From contig RFHH01000193.1 of assembly GCA_003696075.1 (NCBI GenBank), forward strand, positions 1-47,378: DNA of 47,378 nt, read 5' to 3'. Below the pieces are notes generated by a model that worked only from the letters and a program-made list of their open reading frames with translations, searched no databases and was not told the DNA's origin. Position numbers and translations under genes: made by a program. This stretch comes from Acidobacteriota bacterium. Lineage in GTDB: Bacteria > Acidobacteriota > Polarisedimenticolia > J045. Positions 8,414 to 17,037 of this stretch are shown in pieces. Positions within the stretch are counted from its first letter, which is position 1, and each line of letters opens with the position of its first letter.

Positions 8414-8964
8414 TCCTGGCCGCCGCCTTCCTGGCGTTGCCGGCCGCCGCCGCGGACCGGCCCGCCCCCGAGCCTTGGCGGGTCTCCCTCCGGGTGTCGG
8501 CGGCGCCGGGGGTCGCCGAACGGGATCGGGCGGCCTTCGAACGCCGGCTCGTGGTGGGATTGACCGAGCCGCTGTGCGGGATCGAGCTCGCGCGCGACGG
8601 AACGGAAGCCGAGGCGGAACTGGAAGTGACCCTCGAACGGTGGCGGGAACGGAGGCGCCCCGGCGGTGCGGCCGTCTTCGACCCGAACACGGGCCGCGAC
8701 CGCCCCGGGGAGATCTGGGAGGTCGAGGTGCGGTACCGCTATGCGCTGACCCGGCGCGGCGAGCGGAAACCGGTGCTCCGGCGCTCGCGGAAGAGTCTCG
8801 TCCGGTCCGCCTCGACGAGCAATCCGCTGTGGGATCCGCACCGGCAAGCACGGCGCCGCGCGCTCGACGAGTCCGCGGAGGAGATCGCCCGGGCCACCTG
8901 CAAGGCCCGCAGGAAAGTCAAGCCAGGGAAGGCGAGGGGGGAGGAGGGGCGGCCGCGCAATTGA
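8410..8964 (+). CDS. Small predicted exported protein, unknown function
   Basis: From the GTG at 8410 the product is 184 residues and opens with an Ala-rich hydrophobic stretch ending in PAAAADRP, a plausible signal peptide although it lacks the usual positive n-region. The mature part is rich in Arg and Glu with one Cys near each end. I recognise no family. The GTG overlaps the stop of the FHA gene as GTGA, so coupling is likely and decides the start. Its TGA stop lies inside the -35 box of the scpA promoter. Confidence 0.68.
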   Translation: MILAAAFLALPAAAADRPAPEPWRVSLRVSAAPGVAERDRAAFERRLVVGLTEPLCGIELARDGTEAEAELEVTLERWRERRRPGGAAVFDPNTGRDRPGEIWEVEVRYRYALTRRGERKPVLRRSRKSLVRSASTSNPLWDPHRQARRRALDESAEEIARATCKARRKVKPGKARGEEGRPRN

Positions 8965-8990
8965 CCGCCGTTTCCGGCCGGTGGTAGCCT
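8961..8990 (+). promoter_or_regulatory. Promoter for scpA-scpB-rluB
   Basis: TTGACC (8961-8966), 18-base spacer, TAGCCT (8985-8990). The stop codon of the preceding gene (8962-8964) is embedded in the -35 box. The -10 match is modest. Confidence 0.5.
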
Positions 8991-9075
8991 CGGCGCGCGG
9001 GAAGCGTAATCCCCGGGGAGCCGGGGCGGCCGGGGCGCGACACGGCCGCGCATCGCGGGAGAACGTCGAATCGGG

Positions 9076-9828
9076 ATGTCCCAAGCGGCGGGCAGCGCGG
9101 CCAGTCCCCCCGGCGGGCTGGAAATCCACGTCGGCCGGTTCCAGGGTCCTCTGGACCTGCTGCTGCACCTGGTGCGCTCGCAGGACATGGACATCCTGGA
9201 CATCCCGATCGTCGAGATCGCGCGGCAGTACAACGCCTACCTCGAGCGGATGCGCGAGCTCGATCTCGAGATCGCCTCGGAGTACCTGCTGATGGCGGCG
9301 ACGCTGGCGCACATCAAGTCGCGGATGCTGCTGCCGCCCGATCCGGAGGCGGAAGGGGTCGAGGAGGATCCGCGGGCGGAACTGAGCCGCCAGCTCCTCG
9401 CGTACGAGGCGTTCAAGAAGGCGGCCGAGGAGCTGGCCGCGCTCGAGAGCGCCAGGGACCTCGTCTTCACCAGGCCGGTGCCGCCTCCGCGGGAGTTCGC
9501 CGGGGAGGTGACGGTCCGGGCGGGCCTCACCGATCTCGTGCGGGCCTTCGAGCGGATCCTCGCGCGGCTGGAAGCGCAGGAGAGCACGGTCGTCGTCCAC
9601 CGCGAGGACGTCCGCCTCCCGGACATGATGCAGCGGCTTCTCGATCGGCTGGAGCAGCGGCGGCGCTTCTCGTTCCGCGAGATGCTTGAGGAGTGCCGGA
9701 CGCGCCTGGAGCGGATCGTGCTGTTCCTGGCTCTGCTGGAGTTGATCCGCAACGGCGTCGCCCGCGCGCGGCAGGCTCACTGGAGGGAGGACATTCTCGT
9801 GGAGGCCGAAACCGGGGGGACGACATGA
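9076..9828 (+). CDS. scpA: Segregation and condensation protein A
   Basis: ScpA is the kleisin subunit that bridges the SMC ATPase heads in the bacterial condensin complex. The 250-residue product has the N-terminal signature GPLDLLLHLV near residue 25, the helix IASEYLLMAATLAHIKSRMLLP, and a C-terminal winged-helix segment ending in ARQAHWREDI. Length is normal. It is followed by scpB in an ATGA overlap, the standard pairing. No smc gene is in the window. Confidence 0.95.
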   Translation: MSQAAGSAASPPGGLEIHVGRFQGPLDLLLHLVRSQDMDILDIPIVEIARQYNAYLERMRELDLEIASEYLLMAATLAHIKSRMLLPPDPEAEGVEEDPRAELSRQLLAYEAFKKAAEELAALESARDLVFTRPVPPPREFAGEVTVRAGLTDLVRAFERILARLEAQESTVVVHREDVRLPDMMQRLLDRLEQRRRFSFREMLEECRTRLERIVLFLALLELIRNGVARARQAHWREDILVEAETGGTT

Positions 9829-10508
9829 CCAGTACCGTTCCGCCGCCGATGCGCCCGGAGCCCGACCTGCCGGCCGTCATCGAGGCCATGCTGTTCGCTT
9901 CGGCCTCCGAACCGGTCCTGATGGAAGAGATCCGGGCCGGCCTGCCCGAGTGCGAAGCGGAGCAGATCGAGGCCGGGATCGAGGAGCTGGAGCGGCGCCT
10001 GGACCGCCGGGGTTCCGGGCTGAGGCTCGAGCGGGTGGCGGGAGGATTCCGCCTCGTCACCAGGCCGGAGCACGCGGAACGACTCCGGTCCCTGTTCCGC
10101 TTCCGGAACCGGAAGCGGCTGACGCCGGCCGCCCTCGAGGTGCTGGCCATCGTGGCCTACGCTCAGCCGATCACCGCCCCGGAAATCCAGGAGATCAGGG
10201 GAACCGACCCGGCGTACGCCCTCAGGGTCCTCCTGGACCGGCGGCTGATCCGGATCGTCGGGCGGCGCCGCGTCGTCGGGCGCCCGATCCTCTACGGAAC
10301 GACACGCGAGTTCCTCATGCACTTCGGGCTCGACAGCCTGGCGGACCTTCCGCCGGTCGAAGCGTTCGGAACGAAAGTGATGCCGAGCCAGCGGAGGCTC
10401 TTCCCGGCGAGCGCTTCCGACGCCGGAGAGGAGGCGGTCCCGGCCGAACCTCCGGCCGTCCCCGCCACCCCGGGTCCCACAGGCCGGGCGGCGCCCCCGC
10501 CGGCGTAG
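9825..10508 (+). CDS. scpB: Segregation and condensation protein B
   Basis: ScpB dimers bind ScpA and stabilise the SMC complex. The 227-residue product has two winged-helix domains; the second carries the family motif LEVLAIVAYAQPITAPEIQ, the RG dipeptide and GRPILYGTT. The last 40 residues are Pro/Ala-rich and probably disordered. The ATG at 9825 overlaps the scpA stop and fits the family N-terminus; longer frames upstream lie inside scpA. Confidence 0.95.
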   Translation: MTSTVPPPMRPEPDLPAVIEAMLFASASEPVLMEEIRAGLPECEAEQIEAGIEELERRLDRRGSGLRLERVAGGFRLVTRPEHAERLRSLFRFRNRKRLTPAALEVLAIVAYAQPITAPEIQEIRGTDPAYALRVLLDRRLIRIVGRRRVVGRPILYGTTREFLMHFGLDSLADLPPVEAFGTKVMPSQRRLFPASASDAGEEAVPAEPPAVPATPGPTGRAAPPPA

Positions 10509-10548
10509 CCGGGAAGGGAGGCGTCCCGCTCCCGGAGGCGCTGGGCGG

Positions 10549-11349
10549 ATGCTCGAGAGAATCCAGAAAATCCTGTCCCGCGCGGGCGTCGCCTCCCGGC
10601 GGGCCGCGGAACGGCTCATCGTCGAGGGGAAGGTGACGGTCAACGGGAAGCGCGTCGACCGGCTCGGCGCGAAGGCGGATCCGGCTCGGGACGACATCCG
10701 GGTCGGCGGCCGGCCGATCCCGCGGCCCGGGGGGCCCCCGCTCTACTACGCAGCCTTCAAGCCGCGGCGGATGATCACCTCTCTCGCCGATCCCGAAGGC
10801 CGGCCGACGGTGGCCGATCTGCTCGCGCGCCACCGAATCCGGGCCCGGGTCTACCCGGTCGGGCGCCTCGACTGGGACGCCGACGGCCTGCTCCTCCTGA
10901 CGAACGACGGGGAGCTGGCGCACCGGGTCATGCACCCGCGGACCCATCTTCCGAAGGTCTACCGCGTCAAGGTCCGGGGGCATCCGAGCGCCCGTGCGCT
11001 CGACCGAGTCCGCCGCGGTGTCGTCATCGCACCCGCGGTGCGGACGCTCCCGGCCGAGGTCGAGGAGGAGGGAACGACCGCGAGCGCGACCTGGCTCCGG
11101 GTGACTCTGGTGGAAGGGCGCCAGGGACAGATCAAGCGTATGTTCGAGCGGGTCGGCCACCCGGTCCAGCGTCTCCGACGGGTGGCGATCGGGCCGCTTC
11201 GGCTGGGCCGGATGAAGGTGGGAGAGGTGCGGCCGCTCCGCGAGCGTGAGATCCGGGCGCTCCGCCGGGCGGTGGGACTGGAGCCGCAGGGAGCGGCGAA
11301 GGGCGCGCGCTCCCGGCCGGGACGCCGAAAAAGTGGCCCGCGCGCTTGA
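10549..11349 (+). CDS. rluB: 23S rRNA pseudouridine synthase of the RluB/RsuA family
   Basis: The enzyme isomerises a uridine in large-subunit rRNA to pseudouridine. Residues 1-60 are an S4 RNA-binding domain (RIQKILSRAGVASRRAAE). The catalytic Asp sits in GRLDWDADGLLLLTNDG, close to the family consensus GRLDxDTEGLLLLTNDG. The C-terminal tail (residues 240-266) is Arg/Gly-rich. The gene sits directly after scpAB, a common arrangement in many phyla. RluB is more likely than RsuA or RluE from this context and the S4 domain, but exact target specificity is inferred. Confidence 0.9.
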   Translation: MLERIQKILSRAGVASRRAAERLIVEGKVTVNGKRVDRLGAKADPARDDIRVGGRPIPRPGGPPLYYAAFKPRRMITSLADPEGRPTVADLLARHRIRARVYPVGRLDWDADGLLLLTNDGELAHRVMHPRTHLPKVYRVKVRGHPSARALDRVRRGVVIAPAVRTLPAEVEEEGTTASATWLRVTLVEGRQGQIKRMFERVGHPVQRLRRVAIGPLRLGRMKVGEVRPLREREIRALRRAVGLEPQGAAKGARSRPGRRKSGPRA

Positions 11350-11374
11350 CCCAACTGCTGCAACCACATAGCAT
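11346..11374 (+). promoter_or_regulatory. Promoter for rpsA
   Basis: TTGACC (11346-11351), 17-base spacer, TAGCAT (11369-11374). The rluB stop TGA occupies 11347-11349 inside the -35 box. This is among the best promoter matches in the window and fits the need for strong ribosomal-protein expression. Confidence 0.65.
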
Positions 11375-11379
11375 CTTCG

Positions 11380-11551
11380 GTTCGTATCCGCGGCGGCGCC
11401 GGAGACGCTGGACAAGCGGTGGGGCGTGCGGCCCGCCGGGCGGGCCCGAGGGTGGGCCCTGCCGGAGCCCCGCGGAGGACGAGCAACCGGAACCGGTTTC
11501 GGCCCGGCGGGCCATGGGGCCCGCGGGCCGCGCTGGAGGACGACACAGGAC
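11380..11551 (+). other. Long untranslated leader of rpsA
   Basis: About 170 bases separate the predicted transcription start from the rpsA ATG. The stretch is GC-rich with several GGGCCC-type inverted segments (for example around 11434-11450 and 11505-11530) and ends in GGAGGA some 16 bases before the ATG, with a weaker ACAGGA nearer. S1 mRNA leaders are known sites of autogenous control in other bacteria; a regulatory role here is inferred. Confidence 0.4.
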
Positions 11552-13399
11552 ATGGATATGCAGGCCTCCCCCAACGAAGCGCATCCCGACCGGCCCGCCG
11601 GCATCTCCGCGGCGGGCGACGGCGAGGCGGTGGACTTCGCCGCGCTCGTCGAGCAGTACAGTCCCGACAAGCAGATCCGCCCGGGCGCCGTGGTCACCGG
11701 CAAAGTGATCAAGGTGCTGGACGATGTCGTCCTCGTCGACATCGGCTACAAGAAGGAGGGCGCGATCGATCGGTCGGAGTTCCACGTCGAACCGGGCGAG
11801 CCCCCCGCGCAGCCCGGGGACGAGGTGGAAGCGGTCGTCGAGTCGCTGGACGAGGGGGAGGACTACATCCCGCTGTCCAAAGAGAAGGCGGAGCGCATCA
11901 AGGTCTGGGAGCGGGTCGAGAACGCCCACAAGACGGGAGAGGTGCTCACCGGAAAGGTGACCGACCGGATCAAGGGCGGTCTGTCGGTGGACATCGGCGT
12001 GCGGGCCTTCCTTCCGGGCTCCCTCGTCGACGTCCGGCCCGTGCGAAATCTCGAGTCGTACCGCGGACAGGAGGTCCGGGTCCGCGTGATCAAGATGAAC
12101 CGGCGCCGCGGCAACATCGTGGTGTCGCGCAAGCACGTGCTCGAGGAGGAGAACGCCGAGAAGAAGAAGACGACGCTCGAGACGCTCAGCGAAGGGCAAG
12201 TGGTCAAGGGGGTCGTCAAGAACATCACGGAGTACGGCGCCTTCGTCGATCTCGGCGGCATCGACGGGCTGCTGCACGTCACCGACATGTCGTGGGGCCG
12301 CGTCAATCACCCCTCCGAGGTCGTCAACATCGGTGACGAGCTGGAGGTGATGGTCCTCAAGTTCGACCGCGAGAAGGAGCGGGTGAGCCTGGGGCTCAAG
12401 CAGCTCAAGGAGGACCCCTGGCAGAACGCGCAGGAGAAGTACCCGCTCCTGTCGCGCGTGCGGGGGAAGGTCGTCAGCCTCACCGACTACGGAGCCTTCG
12501 TCGAGCTGGAGGAGGGCATCGAGGGTCTGATCCACGTCTCCGAGATGTCCTGGACGAAGCGGGTGAAGCACCCCTCCAAGATTCTCAACGTCGGCGACAC
12601 GGTGGAAGCGGTGGTGCTCGAAGTCGACGAAGAGAACCGCCGGCTGTCCCTCGGCCTCAAGCAGACCACGCCCAACCCGTGGACGGTGATCGAGGAGAAG
12701 TACAAGGTCGGCGACGTGATCAAGGGCGTGGTCCGGAACATCGCCGACTTCGGCGCCTTCATCGAGGTCGAGGACGGTGTCGACGGGCTCGTCCACATCT
12801 CCGATCTGAGCTGGAACCGGCGCATCAAGCACCCCGCCGAGGTGCTCAAGAAGGGCCAGGAGGTCGAGGCCAAGATCCTCAAGATCGACAGCGACAACCA
12901 GCGGCTGAGCCTCAGCATCAAGGACCTCCAGCCCGACGTGTGGCAGGAGTTCTTCAAGCGCTACCACGTCGGAGACATCCTCGAGGGGAAGATCGTCCGG
13001 CTGACCGACTTCGGCGCCTTCGTCGAGCTCACCGAGGGCGTCGAAGGGCTGGTGCACGTCTCGGAGATGGCACACGAAAGGATCGAGAAGCCGTCCGACC
13101 GGTTCCAGGTGGGCCAGACGGTGCGGGTGAAGATCCTCCGCACCGATCCGGACGAGCGGAAGGTGGGCCTGTCGATCAAGGCGGCTCTCGACGAGCTCGG
13201 AGACCGTGACCTGAAGACCTACCAGGACCAGCAGGAAGAGGCGCGCCGAGCCTCGCAGATCACGCTGGGCGATCTGGCCGGCGATCTCGCGGCGCTCAAG
13301 GAGCGCCAGGCCGGCCGGGAGGAGGCGGCGGACGACGAGGGCGGACCGGCGGCGGACGATGCCGAATCGCCGGATGGCGGCGGGACGGACGGCGCCTGA
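11552..13399 (+). CDS. rpsA: 30S ribosomal protein S1, six S1 domains
   Basis: S1 binds mRNA and brings it to the 30S subunit. The 615-residue product carries six S1 (OB-fold) domains in a row: two diverged N-terminal repeats that dock on the ribosome, then four close repeats with the motif YGAFVxL or FGAFVxL, GLVHVSEMS and KHPxxxxxxG. A Glu/Asp-rich tail of about 40 residues follows. The ATG at 11552 was chosen because it sits behind a GGAGGA and just before the acidic N-terminal leader normal for S1; upstream frame is low complexity. An HU gene follows after 15 bases, echoing the rpsA-ihfB order of E. coli. Confidence 0.96.
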   Translation: MDMQASPNEAHPDRPAGISAAGDGEAVDFAALVEQYSPDKQIRPGAVVTGKVIKVLDDVVLVDIGYKKEGAIDRSEFHVEPGEPPAQPGDEVEAVVESLDEGEDYIPLSKEKAERIKVWERVENAHKTGEVLTGKVTDRIKGGLSVDIGVRAFLPGSLVDVRPVRNLESYRGQEVRVRVIKMNRRRGNIVVSRKHVLEEENAEKKKTTLETLSEGQVVKGVVKNITEYGAFVDLGGIDGLLHVTDMSWGRVNHPSEVVNIGDELEVMVLKFDREKERVSLGLKQLKEDPWQNAQEKYPLLSRVRGKVVSLTDYGAFVELEEGIEGLIHVSEMSWTKRVKHPSKILNVGDTVEAVVLEVDEENRRLSLGLKQTTPNPWTVIEEKYKVGDVIKGVVRNIADFGAFIEVEDGVDGLVHISDLSWNRRIKHPAEVLKKGQEVEAKILKIDSDNQRLSLSIKDLQPDVWQEFFKRYHVGDILEGKIVRLTDFGAFVELTEGVEGLVHVSEMAHERIEKPSDRFQVGQTVRVKILRTDPDERKVGLSIKAALDELGDRDLKTYQDQQEEARRASQITLGDLAGDLAALKERQAGREEAADDEGGPAADDAESPDGGGTDGA

Positions 13400-13414
13400 G
13401 GAGTCGGAGGGGCG

Positions 13415-13789
13415 ATGACCAAGGCCGATCTGGTGGAAAAGATCGCGGCGGCGGCCGGCCTGTCCAAGGCCGAGGCGGAAGCGGTCGTGAAGACCGTGCT
13501 CGACTCGATCGTCGAAGCTCTGCGCCGCAAGGAGAAGATCGAGCTCCGCGGTTTCGGCTCGTTCCGCCTCCGCCAGCGGCGGCCACGGCAGGGCCGGAAC
13601 CCGAAGACCGGGGAGACGGTCGAGGTGCCGGGGAAGGTCGTTCCGTACTTCAAGCCGGGCAAGGAGCTGCGGGAGATGCTCAATCCGCCCGGCGCCGCTG
13701 CCCCGGAGGCTCCGGCCGATACCGAGCAGGGGGAGCGGATCGCGCCCCCTGGCGGCGATGCCGTCCTGAAGATCGATCCCGCGCCGTGA
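13415..13789 (+). CDS. hup: HU/IHF-family DNA-binding protein with C-terminal tail (124 aa)
   Basis: Residues 1-90 are a complete HU/IHF fold with MTKADLVEKI, LRGFGSF and GRNPKTGETVEVP, the DNA-contacting arm. A Pro/Ala/Asp-rich tail of about 34 residues is added, absent from the paralog at 2785. Position after rpsA matches ihfB, but the sequence does not clearly favour IHF over HU. A GGAG lies ahead of the ATG. The last codons overlap the HIT gene start as GTGA. Confidence 0.93.
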   Translation: MTKADLVEKIAAAAGLSKAEAEAVVKTVLDSIVEALRRKEKIELRGFGSFRLRQRRPRQGRNPKTGETVEVPGKVVPYFKPGKELREMLNPPGAAAPEAPADTEQGERIAPPGGDAVLKIDPAP

Positions 13790-14298
13790 GGCACCTGTTC
13801 GCGCCCTGGCGCCATGACTGGGTCACCGGCGCGGCGAGCGGGCCGGTGGGCGGCCAGGAGGAGGGCTGCCTTTTCTGCCGGGTTTGGGGCGAACCGAAGG
13901 CCGACGACGAGAACCTGGTCGTGCTCAGGGACCGGGTCCTCGTCATGCTCAACCGGTACCCCTACAACGGCGGGCACGCGATGGTGGCACCGCGCGAGCA
14001 TTGCGGCGATCTCGAAGGACTTCCTCCGGAGAGCCGCGCCGCACTGATCGACGCGGCCGCCCGCTGCTGCGCTGCGATGCGGCGGCTTTGGCGGCCCGAC
14101 GGATTCAACCTGGGCTTCAACATCGGGCGCGCGGCGGGCGCGGGGATCCCCGAGCACGTTCACCTGCACGTCGTCCCGCGATGGGAAGGCGATACCAATT
14201 TCATGACCACCGCCGGCGGCTCCCGCGTCGTGTCCACCGACCTGGCACGCCTTCACCGCGAGCTGCGAGCGGCGATCGCCGGGAGCGAAGCGCCATGA
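13786..14298 (+). CDS. HIT-family nucleotide hydrolase/phosphorylase
   Basis: Histidine-triad proteins cleave nucleotide phosphoanhydride or phosphoramide bonds. The 170-residue product has the zinc-type pair CLFC near residue 28 and the active-site triad [10 protein letters not shown] near residue 125. The opening LFAPWRHDW resembles the AP4A phosphorylase-like subgroup (as in mycobacterial Rv2613c), which suggests a dinucleoside polyphosphate substrate; this is inferred. The GTG start overlaps the HU stop and its own stop overlaps miaB as ATGA, so three genes are chained. Confidence 0.9.
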   Translation: MRHLFAPWRHDWVTGAASGPVGGQEEGCLFCRVWGEPKADDENLVVLRDRVLVMLNRYPYNGGHAMVAPREHCGDLEGLPPESRAALIDAAARCCAAMRRLWRPDGFNLGFNIGRAAGAGIPEHVHLHVVPRWEGDTNFMTTAGGSRVVSTDLARLHRELRAAIAGSEAP

Positions 14299-15632
14299 AG
14301 GGGCGGTACTGGATCGACACCTGGGGTTGCCAGATGAACGAGCACGACTCGGAGAAGATGGCCGGCGTGCTCGAGGGGCTGGGCTACCTCCCCGCCGCCT
14401 CCCGGGAGGAGGCCGACGTCCTGCTGCTGAACACCTGCGCCGTTCGCGAAAAGGCGGAGGAGAAGGTCTACGCGGCGCTGGGGCAGATCGAGGGTCTCAA
14501 GCGCCGCCGCCCGGAACTGATCGTGGGAGTGACCGGCTGCGTGGCCCAGATGGCGGGCGACGCCCTCCTGCAGCGCGCGCCGTGGCTCGACCTCGTCCTC
14601 GGGCCGCGCGCGGAGGGGCGCCTTCCCGATCTCCTCGCCCGGGCTGCGGAGCGGCGGGGGATCGTCGACACGACGCTCTACCAGGACGGTCTTTTCCCAC
14701 CGGGACAGCCGGTGCGCCGCGATCCGGCACGGGTCAAGGCCTACGTGACGGTCATGGAGGGATGCAACAAGACCTGCACCTACTGCATCGTCCCCCGCAC
14801 CCGCGGGCGGGAGGTGAGCCGGCCCCTCGCCGACGTCCTGGAGGAGGTGCGGCGGCTGGCCGGCGAGGGTTACCGCGAGGTCGAGTTCCTCGGCCAGAAC
14901 GTCAACGCCTACCGCTGCCCCGCCACCCGCGCCGGCCTGGCCGATCTCCTTCGCGGCGCGGCCGCCATCTCCGGGATCGAAAGAATCCGCTTCACGACCT
15001 CGCACCCGCTGCACCTCCGCCCGCCGATCATCCAGGCGATGGCGGAGCTGCCGCAGGTTTGCGATCACCTCCATCTGCCGGTGCAGAGCGGTTCGTCGCG
15101 CATTCTGGCCGCCATGCGCCGCGGCTACGACCGCGAACTCTACCTCGCCAGGGTCGCCGCCCTCCGCGAGGCCGTGCCGGGCATCAGCCTGTCGACCGAC
15201 GTCATCGTCGGCTTCCCCGGGGAAGGGGAGGCCGAGTTCGAGGAAACGCTGTCGCTCCTCGAAACGGTCCGCTTCGACCAGGTCTACTCCTTCGTCTACT
15301 CGCCGCGCCCCGGAACCCCCGCCGCAGGTCTTCCCGACGACGTGCCCCGAGGCGTGAAAATCGAACGGCTCATGCGGCTCCAGGCCCTCCAGCGGAGGAT
15401 CCAGCTCGAAAGCAACGCCCGTCTCGTCGGCCGGACCGTCGAGGTCCTGGTCGAGGGACCCAGCCGGCGCGACGCGGCCGAGTGGGCCGGCCGGACCACC
15501 AGCAACCGCGTCGTCAACTTCCCCGGTGCCGGGGTCCGGCCCGGCGACCGCGTCGCGGTGACGATCACCGCCGCGGGCCCCAACAGTCTCCGGGGCGAGG
15601 TCGCGCCCCGGCGAGCCGCCGCGCGATCTTGA
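14295..15632 (+). CDS. miaB: tRNA-2-methylthio-N6-dimethylallyladenosine synthase MiaB
   Basis: Radical-SAM methylthiotransferase that thiomethylates A37 of tRNAs reading UNN codons. The 445-residue product shows the three expected parts: an N-terminal UPF0004 domain with Cys in [21 protein letters not shown] and VTGCVAQ (second Fe-S cluster), the radical-SAM motif GCNKTCTYC, and a C-terminal TRAM domain starting near [10 protein letters not shown]. QMNExDS distinguishes MiaB from the ribosomal RimO group. The start is fixed by the ATGA overlap with the HIT gene. Confidence 0.96.
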   Translation: MKGRYWIDTWGCQMNEHDSEKMAGVLEGLGYLPAASREEADVLLLNTCAVREKAEEKVYAALGQIEGLKRRRPELIVGVTGCVAQMAGDALLQRAPWLDLVLGPRAEGRLPDLLARAAERRGIVDTTLYQDGLFPPGQPVRRDPARVKAYVTVMEGCNKTCTYCIVPRTRGREVSRPLADVLEEVRRLAGEGYREVEFLGQNVNAYRCPATRAGLADLLRGAAAISGIERIRFTTSHPLHLRPPIIQAMAELPQVCDHLHLPVQSGSSRILAAMRRGYDRELYLARVAALREAVPGISLSTDVIVGFPGEGEAEFEETLSLLETVRFDQVYSFVYSPRPGTPAAGLPDDVPRGVKIERLMRLQALQRRIQLESNARLVGRTVEVLVEGPSRRDAAEWAGRTTSNRVVNFPGAGVRPGDRVAVTITAAGPNSLRGEVAPRRAAARS

Positions 15633-15657
15633 CTTGCCCCGCGGGCGCCCGTAACCT
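15629..15657 (+). promoter_or_regulatory. Promoter for bifunctional-nuclease gene
   Basis: TTGACT (15629-15634), 17-base spacer, TAACCT (15652-15657). The miaB stop TGA (15630-15632) lies inside the -35 box. GGAGG follows at 15670-15674, ahead of the ATG. Confidence 0.5.
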
Positions 15658-15681
15658 CGCCTCGGGCGCCGGAGGACGCCG

Positions 15682-16167
15682 ATGGAAGTCGAGCTCCGGG
15701 TTCTCGGCCTGATGGCCGATCCGATCACCAAGGGGATCCTGCTCGTCCTGCGGCAGCGCGGAAGCGACCGCAAGCTCCCGATGTGGGTCGGTGCGTTCGA
15801 GGCGGACGCCATCGCGAAGGAGCTCGAGCACATCGCGAACCCGCGCCCGATGACGCACGACCTGATTCACGCGATCCTCGACCAACTCGGAGCGCGCATC
15901 GCCAAGGTCGTGATCACGCGAGTCGAGGGGAACGTCTTCTACGCCGACCTGCATCTCGAAACGCCCTCCGGCCCGCGCGTCGTCGACTGCCGGCCCTCCG
16001 ACGCGATCGCCCTCGCGCTCCGCAAAGGAGTCCCGATCTACGCCCGGGCCGAGGTTCTCGACCGCGCCGAGCGGCTCGACCTCGCCGCCAGCCAGCGCGA
16101 CAACGAGCAGATCCGCGCGTGGCTCGAGAGCCTGGGCGCCCCGCGTCTCGGCGAATACGAACAATAG
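15682..16167 (+). CDS. Bifunctional nuclease family protein (DUF151)
   Basis: The 161-residue product matches the DUF151/BFN family: MWVGAFEADAIAKEL, the GxxFYADLHL strand and the hallmark RPSDAIALALR. The C-terminal 30 residues are charged and not conserved. Some plant and archaeal members are reported to have nuclease activity, but the bacterial role is poorly defined. It stands alone between two promoters. Family assignment is firm, function uncertain. Confidence 0.9.
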   Translation: MEVELRVLGLMADPITKGILLVLRQRGSDRKLPMWVGAFEADAIAKELEHIANPRPMTHDLIHAILDQLGARIAKVVITRVEGNVFYADLHLETPSGPRVVDCRPSDAIALALRKGVPIYARAEVLDRAERLDLAASQRDNEQIRAWLESLGAPRLGEYEQ

Positions 16168-16202
16168 GCGAAAGCGAAAGTCTTCCTTTTTCCTCCGCCC
16201 CG

Positions 16203-16231
16203 TTGCGTTCGCGTCCGCCCTCTTCTACGAT
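16203..16231 (+). promoter_or_regulatory. Promoter for parA-parB
   Basis: TTGCGT (16203-16208), 17-base spacer, TACGAT (16226-16231), 51 bases ahead of the parA ATG. Sequence match only. Confidence 0.45.
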
Positions 16232-16281
16232 GAGCGCCCCGGCGCGCCCTCTCCGGGCTTCGCGCCAACCTCGGGGCCTCC

Positions 16282-17037
16282 ATGATCCTTGCGATAGCGA
16301 ACCAGAAGGGCGGTGTAGGGAAGACGACCACCGCCATCAACCTGGCCGCGGCGCTCGCCAACAAAGGCCATCGCACTCTGCTGATCGATCTCGACCCCCA
16401 GGGCAACGCGAGCTTGTCCTACCTCGAGCTCGAGGCGATCAAGCTCTCCACCTACGAGCTGCTGACCGACCCGGCCATCACGCTCGAGGACGTCATCCAG
16501 ACCTGCCAGGTCGAGAACCTCTTCATCGCCCCGGCCCGGCTCGCGCTGGCCAAGGTGGAGCCCGCTCTCGCCGGCCAGCTCGACGCCCACTTCCGCCTCA
16601 AGGACAAACTCGAGCCGGCCAGGTCGTCCTTCGACTTCGCCATCATCGACACTCCGCCGACCCTCGGGATGCTCACCGTCAACGCGCTGATCGCCGCCAC
16701 GCACCTGCTCGTCCCGATCCAGTCCTCTTACTTCGCCCTGGAGGGGACCGACGACCTCCTCGAGACGTACGAGCGCATCCGGCTGCGCGCCAACCCCGAC
16801 CTCCAACTCCTCGGAGTTCTCGTCACCATCCACGACCGCCGGACCGTCCTGGCCCGCGACATCGACCGCCAGATCCAGGAAGTCTTCGGGGACAAAGTCT
16901 TCAAGACCCGGATCAGCAAGAACGTCCGCCTCGAGGAGTCTCCCGCCTACAAGCAGCCGATCTTCACCTTCGCGCCGTCCTCCCGCGGCGCGGAGGAGTA
17001 CTATCGCCTCTCCGAGGAGGTTCTCGAACGTGTCTAA
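16282..17037 (+). CDS. parA: Chromosome-partitioning ATPase ParA (Soj)
   Basis: ParA is the nucleoid-bound ATPase that moves ParB-parS complexes during chromosome segregation. The 251-residue product has the deviant Walker A motif KGGVGKTT at residues 9-16, the A-prime motif DLDPQGNAS and Walker B DTPP. There is no N-terminal helix-turn-helix extension, which marks the chromosomal or small type rather than plasmid P1-type ParA. ParB overlaps its 3' end by 8 bases. Confidence 0.94.
   Translation: MILAIANQKGGVGKTTTAINLAAALANKGHRTLLIDLDPQGNASLSYLELEAIKLSTYELLTDPAITLEDVIQTCQVENLFIAPARLALAKVEPALAGQLDAHFRLKDKLEPARSSFDFAIIDTPPTLGMLTVNALIAATHLLVPIQSSYFALEGTDDLLETYERIRLRANPDLQLLGVLVTIHDRRTVLARDIDRQIQEVFGDKVFKTRISKNVRLEESPAYKQPIFTFAPSSRGAEEYYRLSEEVLERV

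Noticed and set aside
4564-8851. Long open frames on the minus strand opposite mglA and the genes after it
   Set aside because: They lie in antisense to genes with recognisable domains, are Arg/Pro/Gly-rich and follow the GC-rich third-position pattern of the real strand.
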